64,000 nucleotides of DNA, from positions 1 through 64,000 of the forward strand of contig JAOARD010000014.1 in assembly GCA_025210735.1 (NCBI GenBank). The letters are read 5' to 3'. The translations under genes and the position numbers were made by a program. Source of the DNA: Bacteroidales bacterium (GTDB lineage Bacteria; Bacteroidota; Bacteroidia; Bacteroidales; UBA6680). Below, one piece after another: positions 1-9,786 of this stretch. Position 1 is the stretch's first letter. Each line of letters opens with the position of its first letter. Below the pieces are notes generated by a model that was not told the origin of the DNA, ran no database searches, and saw only the letters and a program-made list of their open reading frames with translations.

Positions 1-2184
1 GTTTACATATGGTTTGTCCGGTGTACTCTTTTTATTTACAGTAATGTAGTTGTTTACAGTTTTACTGTTTGATACTCCATCTTTAGTAACAGTAAGTTTA
101 ACCCTGTATATGCCGGGAGTGTGGTAAGCTACAGTCGGGTTTTTAATGTCTGATATTTCAGGCGTTGCCCCCTCAAACGCCCAACTGTAGCTGCCGGTAT
201 CTGAATTGTTGTGAAATCGTACTGATTCTCCTTCGGTTATAACTGTTTTGTCTGCCGTAAAATCTACTTTAGATGTGTGTGTTCCGGCATCAGTAATGTT
301 TATTGTATAATCCTCAACTTCTCCTTCGTTATATATATCGCCCCATGGTTGATTATTATTTTCATACGATGTACGCATTCTCATTAATGTCTTTCCTGTT
401 TTAGCATTTGCCGGAACAGTTATCTTTTTGCTCAGGGTATTTATGTTTTTATTAAAGAAACCGAATGTAGCAATCTCTGAGAATTCTAGATTTTTATCCT
501 GATTCCAGTCTATCCATACAGATATTTGGCTGGATATAGCAGGATTGTCTTTATGACCGTAGGTTATACTTAAGTTGTAACTATAACCTTTAGTAAGGTT
601 TGCAGATTTATCAATAAAATTGGAATAGTTTGATGCCTCTGAACTATTATTAATTTCTGCCAGTTCTACATTGGTAATTCTAAGTTTGTTAATTGATGAG
701 GCGTAGTTTACAGCAAACGGATAGTTATCTGTAAGGATTAGTGCATTATTGTTTAGCGGAACAGAGTAGTTATTTAACAGGGCGAAATCTGTTCGTGTTT
801 TGTAATCGACTCTGTATTTTTCACCTCTTACATGATCAGTAACTGTAGCTTCAGTTAAACGTCCTTTTCCTTTGTAGTTCTCAATAGTTATATAGAATTT
901 TCCTTTGCCTTCAACCATCTTTTCGTAGAAGTCGTCTATATCAAGTTCTACCTCAAGATCGTCGTCATATTTAGCATTTTTACCTCTTATGTTGTTGTCG
1001 CCGGTATAGTAGTTAAACATTTTAAACTCTTTATTATATACAGATTTATACCCTTTATCATCCGGCGAATATCCGAGTTTTATTCTAAGATTCTCTCTTC
1101 GGCTGTGTTTCAACTTCATTCTCAGTGTTAACCGTGTATCCGGAACCTCCTCTACATTTATTATATGTACCAGATTATCCTCTTTTAAACCTCCGTTTGA
1201 TTTTGGTTCGGCACATACTTTATACATCATGTAACAGAATCCGTTGTTTGCCCATCCTGTACCCCATGAGTTTGCAAAAATAAAGGCTCCACATTCCCAG
1301 TCCTTAACATCAACCTTGCCATCGGCATTTATATCAATATTGTTTGTGTATTTACCATCTCCGTTATAATCGTAGCGTATATTATCGTTATACCCGACAA
1401 TTGTCATTGCATGCGGTCCTGTTTTCCCCCATTTTGTAATAACATATTTGCCTTTCTCTTCGGTATTGCCGGTTAACCTTTTCATTGTGGCACCTCTTGA
1501 GTATACTGCAAAGTTTGCCAAACCTCCTGTTTTATCGCCTCTGCCATGGTCAAATATCCAGCGTTTAAGGTTATTTATACCACTTACTTTTGTAAGATCT
1601 ATAGTCTGGTAGTTCTTAATACGGTTCTTCATGGCTCTTTTGTACTTGTTGTAACCCGACATCCAGAAGGTACAATCGCCGTTTGCATCTATTGATCCGT
1701 AATCTGTAATGTTCGGGCATCCGTTCTGTATTACTATATCCCATCCATCGGTATACAGACTTCCGTAGTTCCCGCCCCAATTCATGAATGCCCATGTATA
1801 GTGAGATGGCAATAGGTTTTCAGGACTATTAGCACTTGTTCCTCTAAGCAGGTTCAGCTCATATGTAAGGTTGTATGATATACCACTTGCCTGAGCACAG
1901 CAGTTACCTGTTTGTCTGAATATTGATCTGAAAGCTTTGTGTGTTGCGTTATTAATTTTTGATGGTAAGGTAACTGCTCTGAATGATCTCTCCGGAGAAA
2001 ATTCAGGCGTGCTATGAAGTTTCTTTAGTTCAGCTTTGGTTCTCTCTCTGTGACCTCCAACAATCCATTGGTCACCACTCCTGTCGGGGTTAATATTAAC
2101 CATTTCTGGTTTTACTATCTCTTGTGAGAATAGATTGTTAATAGAAATTGCTATTAGTACTATAGTTATGCAGAACCTGTTCAT
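1..2184 (-). CDS. Secreted papain-like (C1A) cysteine peptidase, C-terminus cut by window edge
   Basis: The minus-strand reading frame is open from an ATG at 2184 to the left edge (728 codons visible, no stop). The first 20 or so residues form a signal peptide ending in LFSQ. Papain-family hallmarks are visible: an active-site motif QTGNCCAQ with predicted catalytic Cys95, His258 in GPHAMTIVGY, and Asn305 in NSWGTGW. After the peptidase domain (about 85-325) come beta-rich segments, a GEVEDY motif near residue 621 typical of the Bacteroidota GEVED domain, and a PKD-like domain from about 635. Such modular secreted peptidases commonly end in a T9SS sorting domain, which would lie outside this window. 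The Trp that usually follows the catalytic Cys is Cys here. The start is preceded by a leader element shared with two other genes. Extracellular proteolysis is inferred; the substrate is unknown. Confidence 0.85.
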   Translation of the reverse strand, partial: MNRFCITIVLIAISINNLFSQEIVKPEMVNINPDRSGDQWIVGGHRERTKAELKKLHSTPEFSPERSFRAVTLPSKINNATHKAFRSIFRQTGNCCAQASGISYNLTYELNLLRGTSANSPENLLPSHYTWAFMNWGGNYGSLYTDGWDIVIQNGCPNITDYGSIDANGDCTFWMSGYNKYKRAMKNRIKNYQTIDLTKVSGINNLKRWIFDHGRGDKTGGLANFAVYSRGATMKRLTGNTEEKGKYVITKWGKTGPHAMTIVGYNDNIRYDYNGDGKYTNNIDINADGKVDVKDWECGAFIFANSWGTGWANNGFCYMMYKVCAEPKSNGGLKEDNLVHIINVEEVPDTRLTLRMKLKHSRRENLRIKLGYSPDDKGYKSVYNKEFKMFNYYTGDNNIRGKNAKYDDDLEVELDIDDFYEKMVEGKGKFYITIENYKGKGRLTEATVTDHVRGEKYRVDYKTRTDFALLNNYSVPLNNNALILTDNYPFAVNYASSINKLRITNVELAEINNSSEASNYSNFIDKSANLTKGYSYNLSITYGHKDNPAISSQISVWIDWNQDKNLEFSEIATFGFFNKNINTLSKKITVPANAKTGKTLMRMRTSYENNNQPWGDIYNEGEVEDYTINITDAGTHTSKVDFTADKTVITEGESVRFHNNSDTGSYSWAFEGATPEISDIKNPTVAYHTPGIYRVKLTVTKDGVSNSKTVNNYITVNKKSTPDKPYVN

Positions 2185-2238
2185 CTGTTTATAATTGTTT
2201 TTTATTTACCAGATGGAACCAGAATATACTATCATCTT
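2182..2238 (-). promoter_or_regulatory. Leader element with short upstream ORF and start-codon hairpin (copy 1)
   Basis: On the coding strand this 57-nt stretch runs into the ATG of the cysteine peptidase. A CCATCTG segment can pair with CAGATG, which contains the start codon, across an A-rich loop. A 9-codon upstream ORF (MIVYSGSIW, then TAA) begins at 2233 and ends just before the loop. About 43 of 57 positions match, without gaps, the leader of the UDP-glucose dehydrogenase gene at 9784-9840. The function is not known; control of translation is an inference. Confidence 0.5.
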
Positions 2239-2425
2239 TGCGAGAAGAGACTATATTGTGCCAGTTCCATATGGCTGATTATTAAGCTTTATCTTACTGT
2301 GGAGTATTTCTGATATATAATATTATCAGATAGATAAAGTAAGTGCTTATACAATTACTAAATGTATACAGAATGCTGCTTTTTGTATGAAATTTGTTTT
2401 GGTGCAGGGGTGTAAATCAGACTGA

Positions 2426-3199
2426 TTAGTATTGGTGGTGTACCACGTCGTCGTTATATTCTAACAGATATTTTATCTCTCGTATTACCTCTCCGCCGTT
2501 GCCAATAACTACTTTTTTATCTACATCGTCATATATGTAGTCAACGCCATCAAATATCTGAGTGATGATACCATGTTTATTAAGTAGAATAAGTTTGGGG
2601 TAAGATTTAAAACCAAGTGTATCTATATATGCTTTTGCATTTATAAGTTGGGTGTAGTTATATGGATGCTTTTTTAGTATTGCTTCTATCTCTTTTTTAT
2701 TGTTAAAGGTTATTGCAATAAAGTGAGCATTATCTTTTATCTCCTCTTTAATCTTGTTTAGTACAGGAATCTCTCTTATACATGGTTTACATCCGTTAAA
2801 CCATAGGTTTATAAGAACAGGTTTACCTTTAAGTGATGCAAGTGATATACTGTTTCCGCTTGTATCCTGAAGGGTGAACTCAGGCATTGGTTTACCTCTT
2901 AGCTTGTATATTGCTTCAGGTTCAGTGGTTAATGTCATTGTTCCACCGCGCCCGAATCTGAGAGAGAATTTAAAGGTGTTTATTATAGAGTCTTGTGACT
3001 CTTCTGTTTTTATGATCTCCTCTTGTAGTTTTATTTTACCAGGGAGTTTAGCGGCTTTGTGTGCCGCTATACTCTTTTTATTCTGGTATTCGTATTCTGT
3101 TAGTACCCTGCATTTACCATATTCAATATAGTAGTGGCGCTGAGCCTTTAGGTTTGATATTACTAAAATGAATATTATGGTTGCAAGTATTCTTATCAT
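2426..3199 (-). CDS. TlpA-like thioredoxin-fold protein, exported
   Basis: A 257-residue protein with a signal peptide (first 19 residues, ending LKAQ) and a C-terminal TlpA/AhpC-TSA-like thioredoxin domain from about residue 100. The motif FNGCKPCIREIP carries the CxxC redox pair, followed by the usual cis-Pro region (YPKLILL). The N-terminal 90 residues look like a separate, unrecognised domain. It probably works in the periplasm or at the outer membrane in thiol-disulfide exchange. It starts 3 bp after the DUF4252-plug protein, so it is the last gene of the ECF sigma operon and is likely transcribed with it. Confidence 0.85.
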   Translation of the reverse strand: MIRILATIIFILVISNLKAQRHYYIEYGKCRVLTEYEYQNKKSIAAHKAAKLPGKIKLQEEIIKTEESQDSIINTFKFSLRFGRGGTMTLTTEPEAIYKLRGKPMPEFTLQDTSGNSISLASLKGKPVLINLWFNGCKPCIREIPVLNKIKEEIKDNAHFIAITFNNKKEIEAILKKHPYNYTQLINAKAYIDTLGFKSYPKLILLNKHGIITQIFDGVDYIYDDVDKKVVIGNGGEVIREIKYLLEYNDDVVHHQY

Positions 3200-3202
3200 T
3201 TT

Positions 3203-4210
3203 TTATTTCTTCTTTGTGGTTATAATTATCACGCCATTTTTTGTGTTGTACTTCTTACACATCTCGGCAGTTTTAATAACAGATATAGAGCTAATACTTT
3301 TCTGATCAAGTTTATTAATATCTTTATTCTCTTCTCCATCAACAATAAACACTACATCTTCAGTATTTATATTTACACCGTCTATGTTTAAAGAGCTACT
3401 CTCTTTTCTATTATTTCTGTTAATATAATCTTTTTTTGTGGTAATAAATATAACACCTCCTTTTGAATTATACTTCTTACACATCTCTGCGGTCTTAATA
3501 ACAGAAATAGAGTCGATATTTTCTGGGTTTAACGTGCTATTATCTTTTAGAACTTTACCATCAACAACAAAAACAACATCTTTATTATTACCGAACCCTT
3601 TAATATTTATAGAGCCGTTTATTTTAGCTTTGCCTTTATAATTATAATCCTTACTGCTAATATTAAGGTTCAGATTAAACTCATTCTCAAGTTTAGGATT
3701 TATCATAGCCAATACTTTTTCAGGCATAATCATTTTAAGTTCAGCAATCTTATCCAGATCAATAGTACCAATAATATTTACGCATCCAAATATATTGTTT
3801 TTCTTCTCTTTAATATAGATAACCTCATTAAGAGTGTTGTTTTTTTTGTTTACATATACCCTTTCAGAAAATCCGGAGAATATTTCACTTTTAATAGGCT
3901 CCATATTTCTCTGTTTAAGCTGTTGTTTGTAGTATTCAGAGATAGTTGATGTAGAGTTACTCTTTATACTTAATATAGACATATAACTCAGATCTTTAAG
4001 AACCTCCTTAAGCTTTTTATTATTGGTATTCTTAGCCATAGTTTTTATTGCCTCAGATGTATACTCTTTAAAATCTACTTCTGCGTTGTTGCTATTGGCA
4101 ATATTCTGTACAATATTGTTAAGCTCTTTGTTTGATCGTTTTTTGTTTTGTGCCTGTAGCGTTGCTGCTACAATAAGAATGGCCGTTATTGTAAGTATTA
4201 TCTTTTTCAT
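3203..4210 (-). CDS. DUF4252-like protein with two TonB-plug-like repeats
   Basis: A 335-residue exported protein (signal peptide ending LQAQ at residue 21). Residues 25-165 resemble the DUF4252 family, which often sits beside ECF sigma genes in Bacteroidota. Residues 211-260 and 285-334 are two copies of a module reading VDG, spacer, SISVIKTAEMCKKYN, then GVIxITTKK. This resembles the 'plug' segment of SusC/TonB-dependent receptors (VDG... IESI.VLKDA... YGSRGANGVIIITTK), but there is no beta-barrel. Thirteen residues (236-248 and 310-322) are identical between copies. Location in the ECF operon suggests an envelope-stress or signalling role; the exact function is unknown. Confidence 0.7.
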   Translation of the reverse strand: MKKIILTITAILIVAATLQAQNKKRSNKELNNIVQNIANSNNAEVDFKEYTSEAIKTMAKNTNNKKLKEVLKDLSYMSILSIKSNSTSTISEYYKQQLKQRNMEPIKSEIFSGFSERVYVNKKNNTLNEVIYIKEKKNNIFGCVNIIGTIDLDKIAELKMIMPEKVLAMINPKLENEFNLNLNISSKDYNYKGKAKINGSINIKGFGNNKDVVFVVDGKVLKDNSTLNPENIDSISVIKTAEMCKKYNSKGGVIFITTKKDYINRNNRKESSSLNIDGVNINTEDVVFIVDGEENKDINKLDQKSISSISVIKTAEMCKKYNTKNGVIIITTKKK

Positions 4211-4336
4211 GATTATAACTTGTTTAAAATCTGTTTTTACTAATAATGCAGTCAGAAATAATCTTAGTTATCGTCTTTCTGCTTTGTCTGTAGATAATAG
4301 TCCTGCAGGTGCCTATTATTATATTTAATTAATCTA

Positions 4337-4684
4337 TCAGTTCTTTTCTTTGTCAATTACAATAGTCATATTATCATCCTCAAACACTATTGTATAGTTG
4401 TTTGTATGGTCTTCGGTATCCAGAGCATTTGCAATTTTACCAAATGCAACCTCTACATTGTGTATATCGGCATTAGTGATATCAGTTTTTGTATTGCTGA
4501 GCTGAAAAACAGTTATAATAATTGCTATTGTTGCCGCAGCACCAATGGTAATACGGGTTTTGTTAAAGATATTTGATCGTCTTTTTTTTACAATAGCATT
4601 TAAAACACTGCTTTGAATGTCAGAAGGTGTTTCGTTGGCAATATCGTTTTTCATGTTGCCGTATATATCATCAAATCTATCCAT
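4337..4684 (-). CDS. Small single-pass membrane protein, probable anti-sigma factor
   Basis: A 115-residue protein whose ATG overlaps the end of the sigma factor gene by 8 bp. It has a charged cytoplasmic N-terminus (about 38 residues), one membrane segment (about 42-62) and a short acidic extracytoplasmic tail. The layout and coupling to an ECF sigma gene are those of an anti-sigma factor. No zinc-binding HxxxCxxC motif is present, and no family motif is recognised, so the assignment rests on context. Confidence 0.6.
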   Translation of the reverse strand: MDRFDDIYGNMKNDIANETPSDIQSSVLNAIVKKRRSNIFNKTRITIGAAATIAIIITVFQLSNTKTDITNADIHNVEVAFGKIANALDTEDHTNNYTIVFEDDNMTIVIDKEKN

Positions 4685-5204
4685 GATAATCCTCCGTTAA
4701 TTGTTTGTTCTCATCTTCTGAGAATCTCGTATTATATATATCGCGTATTTTCTGTCTCGATCGTGAAACAATCATTCGTATGTTTGTTTCTGTTAATCCG
4801 GTAATTGCAGATATCTCATTAAATTCCATACCATCCAGATCTCTGTATGTAATAACTGTTTTGTTAGGTTCTTTAAGTTCATTAATCTGTTTTAGTATAA
4901 AGCTGTAACGCTCTTTTTTGTCAGATGTATACTGGTTATCGGGTATTATGCTTTCTGCTATCTGCTCAATATTTATTGTGCGCTCTTCGCGTTTAATTAT
5001 ATTTATACAGTGATTGTTTGCCATGCGGTAAACATATCCGCCTATGTTGTCAATCTTTTTAAGCTTTCGTCTGTTTTCCCATAGTTTGCACATTATCTCC
5101 TGTATACAATCCTCAGCAAGCGATTTACCAACCATGCGTGCAACAAACGGATATATTTTTGTTGCCATTGGTACCACTTCTCTCTCGAATTGTCTGTTGT
5201 TCAT
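4677..5204 (-). CDS. ECF-type RNA polymerase sigma factor
   Basis: A 175-residue protein with the sigma-70 region 2 (about 10-80: FVARMVGKSLAEDCIQEIMCKLWENR, continuing to YVYRMANNHCIN) and region 4 (about 110-165: LDGMEFNEISAITGLTETNIRMIVSRSRQKIR, a helix-turn-helix). The length and two-domain layout match extracytoplasmic function sigma factors. It heads a four-gene operon with the anti-sigma-like gene, the DUF4252-plug protein and the TlpA-like protein. A role in envelope or redox stress response is inferred from these neighbours. Confidence 0.92.
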   Translation of the reverse strand: MNNRQFEREVVPMATKIYPFVARMVGKSLAEDCIQEIMCKLWENRRKLKKIDNIGGYVYRMANNHCINIIKREERTINIEQIAESIIPDNQYTSDKKERYSFILKQINELKEPNKTVITYRDLDGMEFNEISAITGLTETNIRMIVSRSRQKIRDIYNTRFSEDENKQLTEDYHG

Positions 5205-5293
5205 TGTGCTATTTAATTGTAGGTTTTATGTATATGAGACACGGCTACTCTGTTTTGTGACAGTTTTACAGAAACTTTTTTTGTAAAAATAGC

Positions 5294-5330
5294 AAAAGCC
5301 CTGATATACACTTTGTAAATCAGGGCTTTT
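5294..5330 (-). terminator. Intrinsic terminator
   Basis: A perfect 12-bp inverted repeat (AAAAGCCCTGAT / ATCAGGGCTTTT) with a 13-nt loop. It lies 21 bp past the stop of the YjbQ-family gene on the minus strand and ends that operon; its A/T flanks would let it work in both directions. Confidence 0.8.
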
Positions 5331-5350
5331 AAAATATTATTTGGTATCTG

Positions 5351-5788
5351 TTACTCTCCAATAATCTTTACAAGTACTCTCTTTTTTCGTTTTCCGTCAA
5401 ACTCACCATAGAATATCTGCTCCCACGGACCAAAGTCAAGTTTACCCTCTGTTATTGCAACAACAACCTCGCGTCCCATAATTGTACGTTTAAGATGTGC
5501 ATCGCCATTATCCTCATATGAGTTGTGCTTATATCTGTCATATGGTTTCTCAGGAGCTAATCCCTCAAGCCATACCTCAAAATCGTGATGTAGTCCCGAT
5601 TCGTCATCGTTAATAAATACACTGGCAGTTATGTGCATTGCATTTACAAGAACCATTCCTTCTGTAACGCCACTCTCGGCAATACATCGTTCAACATCTC
5701 TTGTAATATTTATAAATTCGCGTCGGTTCTTTATATCAAACCAAAGCTCTTTTCTGTATGATTTCATACCCGTATAATTAAATTCCAA
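5351..5788 (-). CDS. YjbQ / UPF0047 family protein (secondary thiamine-phosphate synthase)
   Basis: A 145-residue protein of the usual length for the YjbQ family. Family signatures visible are [34 protein letters not shown] and [13 protein letters not shown] near the C-terminus. Members can show weak thiamine-phosphate synthase activity, but their main cellular role is not established. The gene overlaps the upstream phosphohexomutase gene by 11 bp, so the two are translationally coupled. Confidence 0.85.
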   Translation of the reverse strand: MEFNYTGMKSYRKELWFDIKNRREFINITRDVERCIAESGVTEGMVLVNAMHITASVFINDDESGLHHDFEVWLEGLAPEKPYDRYKHNSYEDNGDAHLKRTIMGREVVVAITEGKLDFGPWEQIFYGEFDGKRKKRVLVKIIGE

Positions 5789-7505
5789 GATCGCTCTTTA
5801 TACTCTCTATTCTGTTGTCCAGTTCTGCTTTTACCTGCTCGTAATTCTCTTTACTGTCCAGTTTATCGTTTACGCTGAAGTAGAACTTTATCTTAGGCTC
5901 TGTTCCTGATGGACGTACAGATATCTTTGATCCATCGGCAAGTATAAACTGAAGTACATTTGATTGTGGCAACCCTGTTGGTTTGCTCTCAGCTGTTTTA
6001 GTATCTTTTTCTGTTGCCACTTTATGATCTATCACCTTAACTACCTCAGATCCGTTTATTGTCTTTGGTGTATTTTCACGATACGATGTCATCATTGCAG
6101 CAATTTCATCGGCTCCCTCTTTACCCTTTTTAGTAAGCGATAAAAGACTCTCTGAATATATTCCGTATGTACAGTATATATCTATCAGAAGCTGATATAG
6201 TGTTTTACCATTCTCTTTTGCCCATACAGCAGTTTCTGCAATAAGAGCACATGATATAACAGCATCCTTATCGCGTACAAAGTCGCCTGCCAGATAACCG
6301 AAGCTCTCTTCGCCACCAACAATAAACTCTGCTTTACCCTGATTCTTGTTCATCACCTCGGCAATGTATTTGAATCCGGTAAGCACATCGTATACATCAA
6401 CACTAAAACTGTTTGCTATTACAGCAAGAAGATCTGTTGTTACAATCGTTTTTACAATGTATGGGTTATTGTTAAGTTTACCTCTCTCTTTTGATTGATT
6501 AAGCAGATAGTGGAACAGCAGTATTGCAGTCTGGTTTCCGTTAAGTATAACTATCTTGTTATTATTGTCTCTAACGGCAATACCAACTCTGTCGCTATCA
6601 GGATCGGTACCCATTACAATATCGGCTCCCGTTTTTTCAGCCTTCTCTATTGCCATATTCAGGGCATCACGCTCTTCAGGGTTCGGATATTTTACTGTAG
6701 GGAAGTTACCATCAGGTGCATTTTGTTCATCAACACTCATTACGTTGGTAAATCCCAGTTTGTTAAGACAGTCAGGAACCAGTTTGTAGCCTGTACCGTG
6801 TATTGGTGTGTATACAATGCCTATATCGGAGTGTTTTTTTATTATATCCGGATTAAGCGATAACGATTTTATAGCGTCCAGATATTTATCGTCAACCTCG
6901 TTATCAAGCATTTTGATGATGCTTTCATTGGCATTAAATTTTATCTGATCTATTGATGATACATTGTTTACGCTATCTATAATCTCTTTATCGTATGGTG
7001 GTACAATCTGTCCGCCATCTTCCCAGTACACTTTGTAGCCGTTATACTCTTTTGGATTATGCGATGCTGTAATTACAATACCACACTGGCAATTGTACTC
7101 TCTTACAACATACGATAATTCAGGAGTAGGGCGTAGTTCATCAAATATCAGTACGTTAATGTTGTTTGCTGATAGTACTGCCGCTGTAATATCCATAAAG
7201 AATCTGGAATTGTTACGGCTGTCGTGTGCAATGGCAACAGTAATTGTTTCGCGATCAGCAAAGCTCTTTTTAAGGTAGTTTGCAAGTCCTTGTGTTGCTT
7301 TACCAATGGTGTATTTGTTAACCCTGTTTGTTCCAATACCCATCTCTCCTCTAAGTCCTCCTGTACCAAACTCAAGATCTTTATAGAAGGCCTCAAAAAG
7401 CTCCTTCTCTGAATACGATTTTATTGTCTCTTTATCTGTGTTCTCAATATCTGAATCAAGCCATTGTGTGGCTCTCTGTTTTGCTATATCTTCAAGATTA
7501 CTCAT
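5778..7505 (-). CDS. Phosphoglucomutase / phosphomannomutase (alpha-D-phosphohexomutase)
   Basis: A 575-residue enzyme with all four phosphohexomutase loops: the phosphoserine loop TASHNP with Ser148, the Mg-binding loop DPDSD (301-305), the sugar-binding loop GEES (398-401) and the phosphate-binding loop RPSGTEPK (531-538). It interconverts hexose 1- and 6-phosphates, feeding sugar-nucleotide synthesis. This fits the RmlD-like and UDP-glucose dehydrogenase genes just upstream. The length and the N-terminal GTGGLRG motif match the PgcA/PGM2-type branch. The start codon lies in a leader element like those at 2182 and 9784. Confidence 0.93.
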   Translation of the reverse strand: MSNLEDIAKQRATQWLDSDIENTDKETIKSYSEKELFEAFYKDLEFGTGGLRGEMGIGTNRVNKYTIGKATQGLANYLKKSFADRETITVAIAHDSRNNSRFFMDITAAVLSANNINVLIFDELRPTPELSYVVREYNCQCGIVITASHNPKEYNGYKVYWEDGGQIVPPYDKEIIDSVNNVSSIDQIKFNANESIIKMLDNEVDDKYLDAIKSLSLNPDIIKKHSDIGIVYTPIHGTGYKLVPDCLNKLGFTNVMSVDEQNAPDGNFPTVKYPNPEERDALNMAIEKAEKTGADIVMGTDPDSDRVGIAVRDNNNKIVILNGNQTAILLFHYLLNQSKERGKLNNNPYIVKTIVTTDLLAVIANSFSVDVYDVLTGFKYIAEVMNKNQGKAEFIVGGEESFGYLAGDFVRDKDAVISCALIAETAVWAKENGKTLYQLLIDIYCTYGIYSESLLSLTKKGKEGADEIAAMMTSYRENTPKTINGSEVVKVIDHKVATEKDTKTAESKPTGLPQSNVLQFILADGSKISVRPSGTEPKIKFYFSVNDKLDSKENYEQVKAELDNRIESIKSDLGI

Positions 7506-7554
7506 CTGTATATTTCTTCTTTTTAATAGTCATATGAACTTGCATAATAATCAT
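7503..7554 (-). promoter_or_regulatory. Leader element with overlapping upstream ORF (copy 2)
   Basis: The coding strand carries ATGATTATTATGC, identical over 13 nt to the leader of the UDP-glucose dehydrogenase gene, then GTTCATATG and ATACAGATG with the mutase start codon. An upstream ORF starting MIIMQVHM at 7551 reads through and stops just inside the mutase gene, so the two frames overlap. The similarity to the copies at 2182 and 9784 is clear but gapped. Confidence 0.45.
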
Positions 7555-7589
7555 ACCGTGTGCAATAGATATTATGTTTGTTTAGTTTA

Positions 7590-8456
7590 TTAATCAATAA
7601 GTTTTAGACAGTTTTTTAGAGATTTCTCCCATTGGTTTATCTCTATATTATATGTGTTAATTATCTTAGATTTATCCATAATGCTATAGGCAGGTCGTTT
7701 AGCTGCCTGAACAAAATGATCGCTTGTTACAGGTTTTACTGGTGTACTAAAACCTTTGATTTTAAGTATTTCAGAAGCGAAGTCGAACCATGTGCATTGT
7801 CCCAGGTTACTGTAGTGATATACACCTGATACAAAGTTTGTTTTGTTAGAGCTACAATCAGACACTATCTGTATAATTGCTTTTGCAAGGTCTGCCGCAT
7901 ATGTTGGTGTTCCTTTCTGATCGTTTACAACGCCAAGCTCAGGTCTCTCTTTTGCCAGACGTAACATAGTTTTTACAAAGTTATTCCCGAACGATGAGTA
8001 TAACCACGATGTACGTATTGTCATAGCATTGTTGTTGTCTTCAAGTTCTTGCTCACCTGCAAGTTTAGATCTGCCATAAACAGTAACCGGATCTGTATCC
8101 TGATCCTCCCTGTATGGCTCTGTTCCCTGTCCGTTGAAGACATAGTCTGTAGACACATGTATTAGTTTAATACCACTCTTCTTTGATATTGCACCAAGGT
8201 TTTTTGTTCCTGTATGGTTTATCAGAAAGGCTTTATCAACCTCTTCTTCAGCTTTGTCAACGGCAGTATATGCTGCACAGTTTATTATCCATTCCGGCTT
8301 ATGTTTATCTACAGCGCTATTTAGCGATTCCGGATCTGTTATGTCTACTGTATTGTAGTCTGTAAATATAAAATTGCAGTTATTGTACTGCAACTCTATA
8401 GCTTTTAGTTCGCTACCCAGTTGTCCGTCAGATCCGCAAACAAGAATATTTGTCAT
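7590..8456 (-). CDS. rmlD: dTDP-4-dehydrorhamnose reductase-like SDR enzyme
   Basis: A 288-residue extended short-chain dehydrogenase with an N-terminal nucleotide-binding motif (CGSDGQLGSEL), the STDYVF segment and catalytic Tyr127/Lys131 in YGRSK. The length and these motifs match RmlD, which performs the last reduction in dTDP-L-rhamnose synthesis. The other rml genes are not in this window. It lies 16 bp downstream of the UDP-glucose dehydrogenase gene and is probably cotranscribed with it. Confidence 0.88.
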   Translation of the reverse strand: MTNILVCGSDGQLGSELKAIELQYNNCNFIFTDYNTVDITDPESLNSAVDKHKPEWIINCAAYTAVDKAEEEVDKAFLINHTGTKNLGAISKKSGIKLIHVSTDYVFNGQGTEPYREDQDTDPVTVYGRSKLAGEQELEDNNNAMTIRTSWLYSSFGNNFVKTMLRLAKERPELGVVNDQKGTPTYAADLAKAIIQIVSDCSSNKTNFVSGVYHYSNLGQCTWFDFASEILKIKGFSTPVKPVTSDHFVQAAKRPAYSIMDKSKIINTYNIEINQWEKSLKNCLKLID

Positions 8457-8472
8457 TTTTCTCTTTTAAATA

Positions 8473-9786
8473 TTATCTTCCTATTCCTTTATAATACCAT
8501 CCAAGCTCAGTAAGCTCTTCCGGCTCGTATATGTTTCGTCCGTCGAAAATTGCTTTATTGCTCATAAGCTTCTCCATAACCTTAAAGTTTGGTACACGGA
8601 ATTCGCGCCATTCAGTTACAAGAAGTAGTGCATCAGCTTCAAGCAGTGCCTCATACTGGTCTTTAGCATACTCTATCTTGTCGCCCAGAATACGAGAAGC
8701 TTCCTCTTTTGCAATAGGATCGTATGCCGATACTTTTGCTCCTGCTTCAAGTAACATATTAATAAGTACCAACGATGGAGCCTCGCGCATATCATCAGTA
8801 TTTGGTTTAAATGACAGCCCCCAGATAGCTATCTTTTTTCCGGCAAGGTTACCATTAAAATATTTATCTATTTTGGTGTACATACGTTGCTTCTGACGAT
8901 TGTTTACATCCTCAACAGCTTTAAGTACCTCAAGTGAGTACTGATTCTCCTCAGCAGTTTTTACAAGTGCTTTTACATCTTTCGGGAAACAAGATCCACC
9001 GTATCCAACACCAGGATATATAAAGTGAGTACCAATTCTTGAATCGCTTCCTATTCCTTTACGTACCATCTCAACATCGGCTCCAACAATCTCACAGAAG
9101 TTGGCAATATCGTTCATGAAACTGATTTTTGTAGCAAGCATAGCATTTGCTGCGTACTTAGTCATCTCAGCTGAGGCAATGTCCATATATATTGTGCGGT
9201 ATCTGTTCAGTGTAAACGATTTGTATATTTTATCGAATATATTCTTCGCTCTTTCACTATCAACCCCAACCACAATTCTGTCTGGTCTGAAGAAGTCGTT
9301 AAGAGCATCACCCTCTTTAAGGAACTCAGGATTAGATGCTACATCAAACTCAATTGAGACACCGCGCTTGTTTATACTTGATTGAACAGCATTCTTAACT
9401 TTATGTGACGTTCCTATTGGTACGGTACTTTTTGTAACCACAACAAGATAGTCTGTCATATGCTGACCAATCTCTTTAGCTACATCAAGAACATATTGCA
9501 GATCGGCGCTTCCATCTTCGTCAGGAGGTGTACCAACGGCAATAAAAACAGCCTGAGCATCTTCCATACCCTCTTTTAGTGAGGTTGTGAAGTGCAGACG
9601 GTTCTGCTCCATGTTTCTCTTTACAAGGTGTTCAAGTCCTGGTTCATATATAGGTATAATACCTGCATTTAGTTTGTCAATCTTGTTTGGATCTATATCT
9701 ACGCATGATACATTAATTCCTGTTTCGGCAAAGCATGTTCCTGATACAAGTCCAACATATCCTGTTCCTACAATACAAATTTTCAT
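8473..9786 (-). CDS. ugd: UDP-glucose 6-dehydrogenase
   Basis: The enzyme oxidises UDP-glucose to UDP-glucuronate with NAD+. Visible motifs are the N-terminal GTGYVGLVSG nucleotide-binding loop, VGTPP, the SNPEFLKEG substrate segment and YGGSCFPKD with the catalytic Cys (residue 266). The ATG at 9786 is chosen because the protein then begins MKICIVGTGYVG, as is normal for the family, and because this ATG matches the position of the start codon in the shared leader element. An in-frame ATG at 9807 would add seven residues. At 437 residues the length is typical. It heads a sugar-nucleotide operon with rmlD. Confidence 0.92.
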   Translation of the reverse strand: MKICIVGTGYVGLVSGTCFAETGINVSCVDIDPNKIDKLNAGIIPIYEPGLEHLVKRNMEQNRLHFTTSLKEGMEDAQAVFIAVGTPPDEDGSADLQYVLDVAKEIGQHMTDYLVVVTKSTVPIGTSHKVKNAVQSSINKRGVSIEFDVASNPEFLKEGDALNDFFRPDRIVVGVDSERAKNIFDKIYKSFTLNRYRTIYMDIASAEMTKYAANAMLATKISFMNDIANFCEIVGADVEMVRKGIGSDSRIGTHFIYPGVGYGGSCFPKDVKALVKTAEENQYSLEVLKAVEDVNNRQKQRMYTKIDKYFNGNLAGKKIAIWGLSFKPNTDDMREAPSLVLINMLLEAGAKVSAYDPIAKEEASRILGDKIEYAKDQYEALLEADALLLVTEWREFRVPNFKVMEKLMSNKAIFDGRNIYEPEELTELGWYYKGIGR

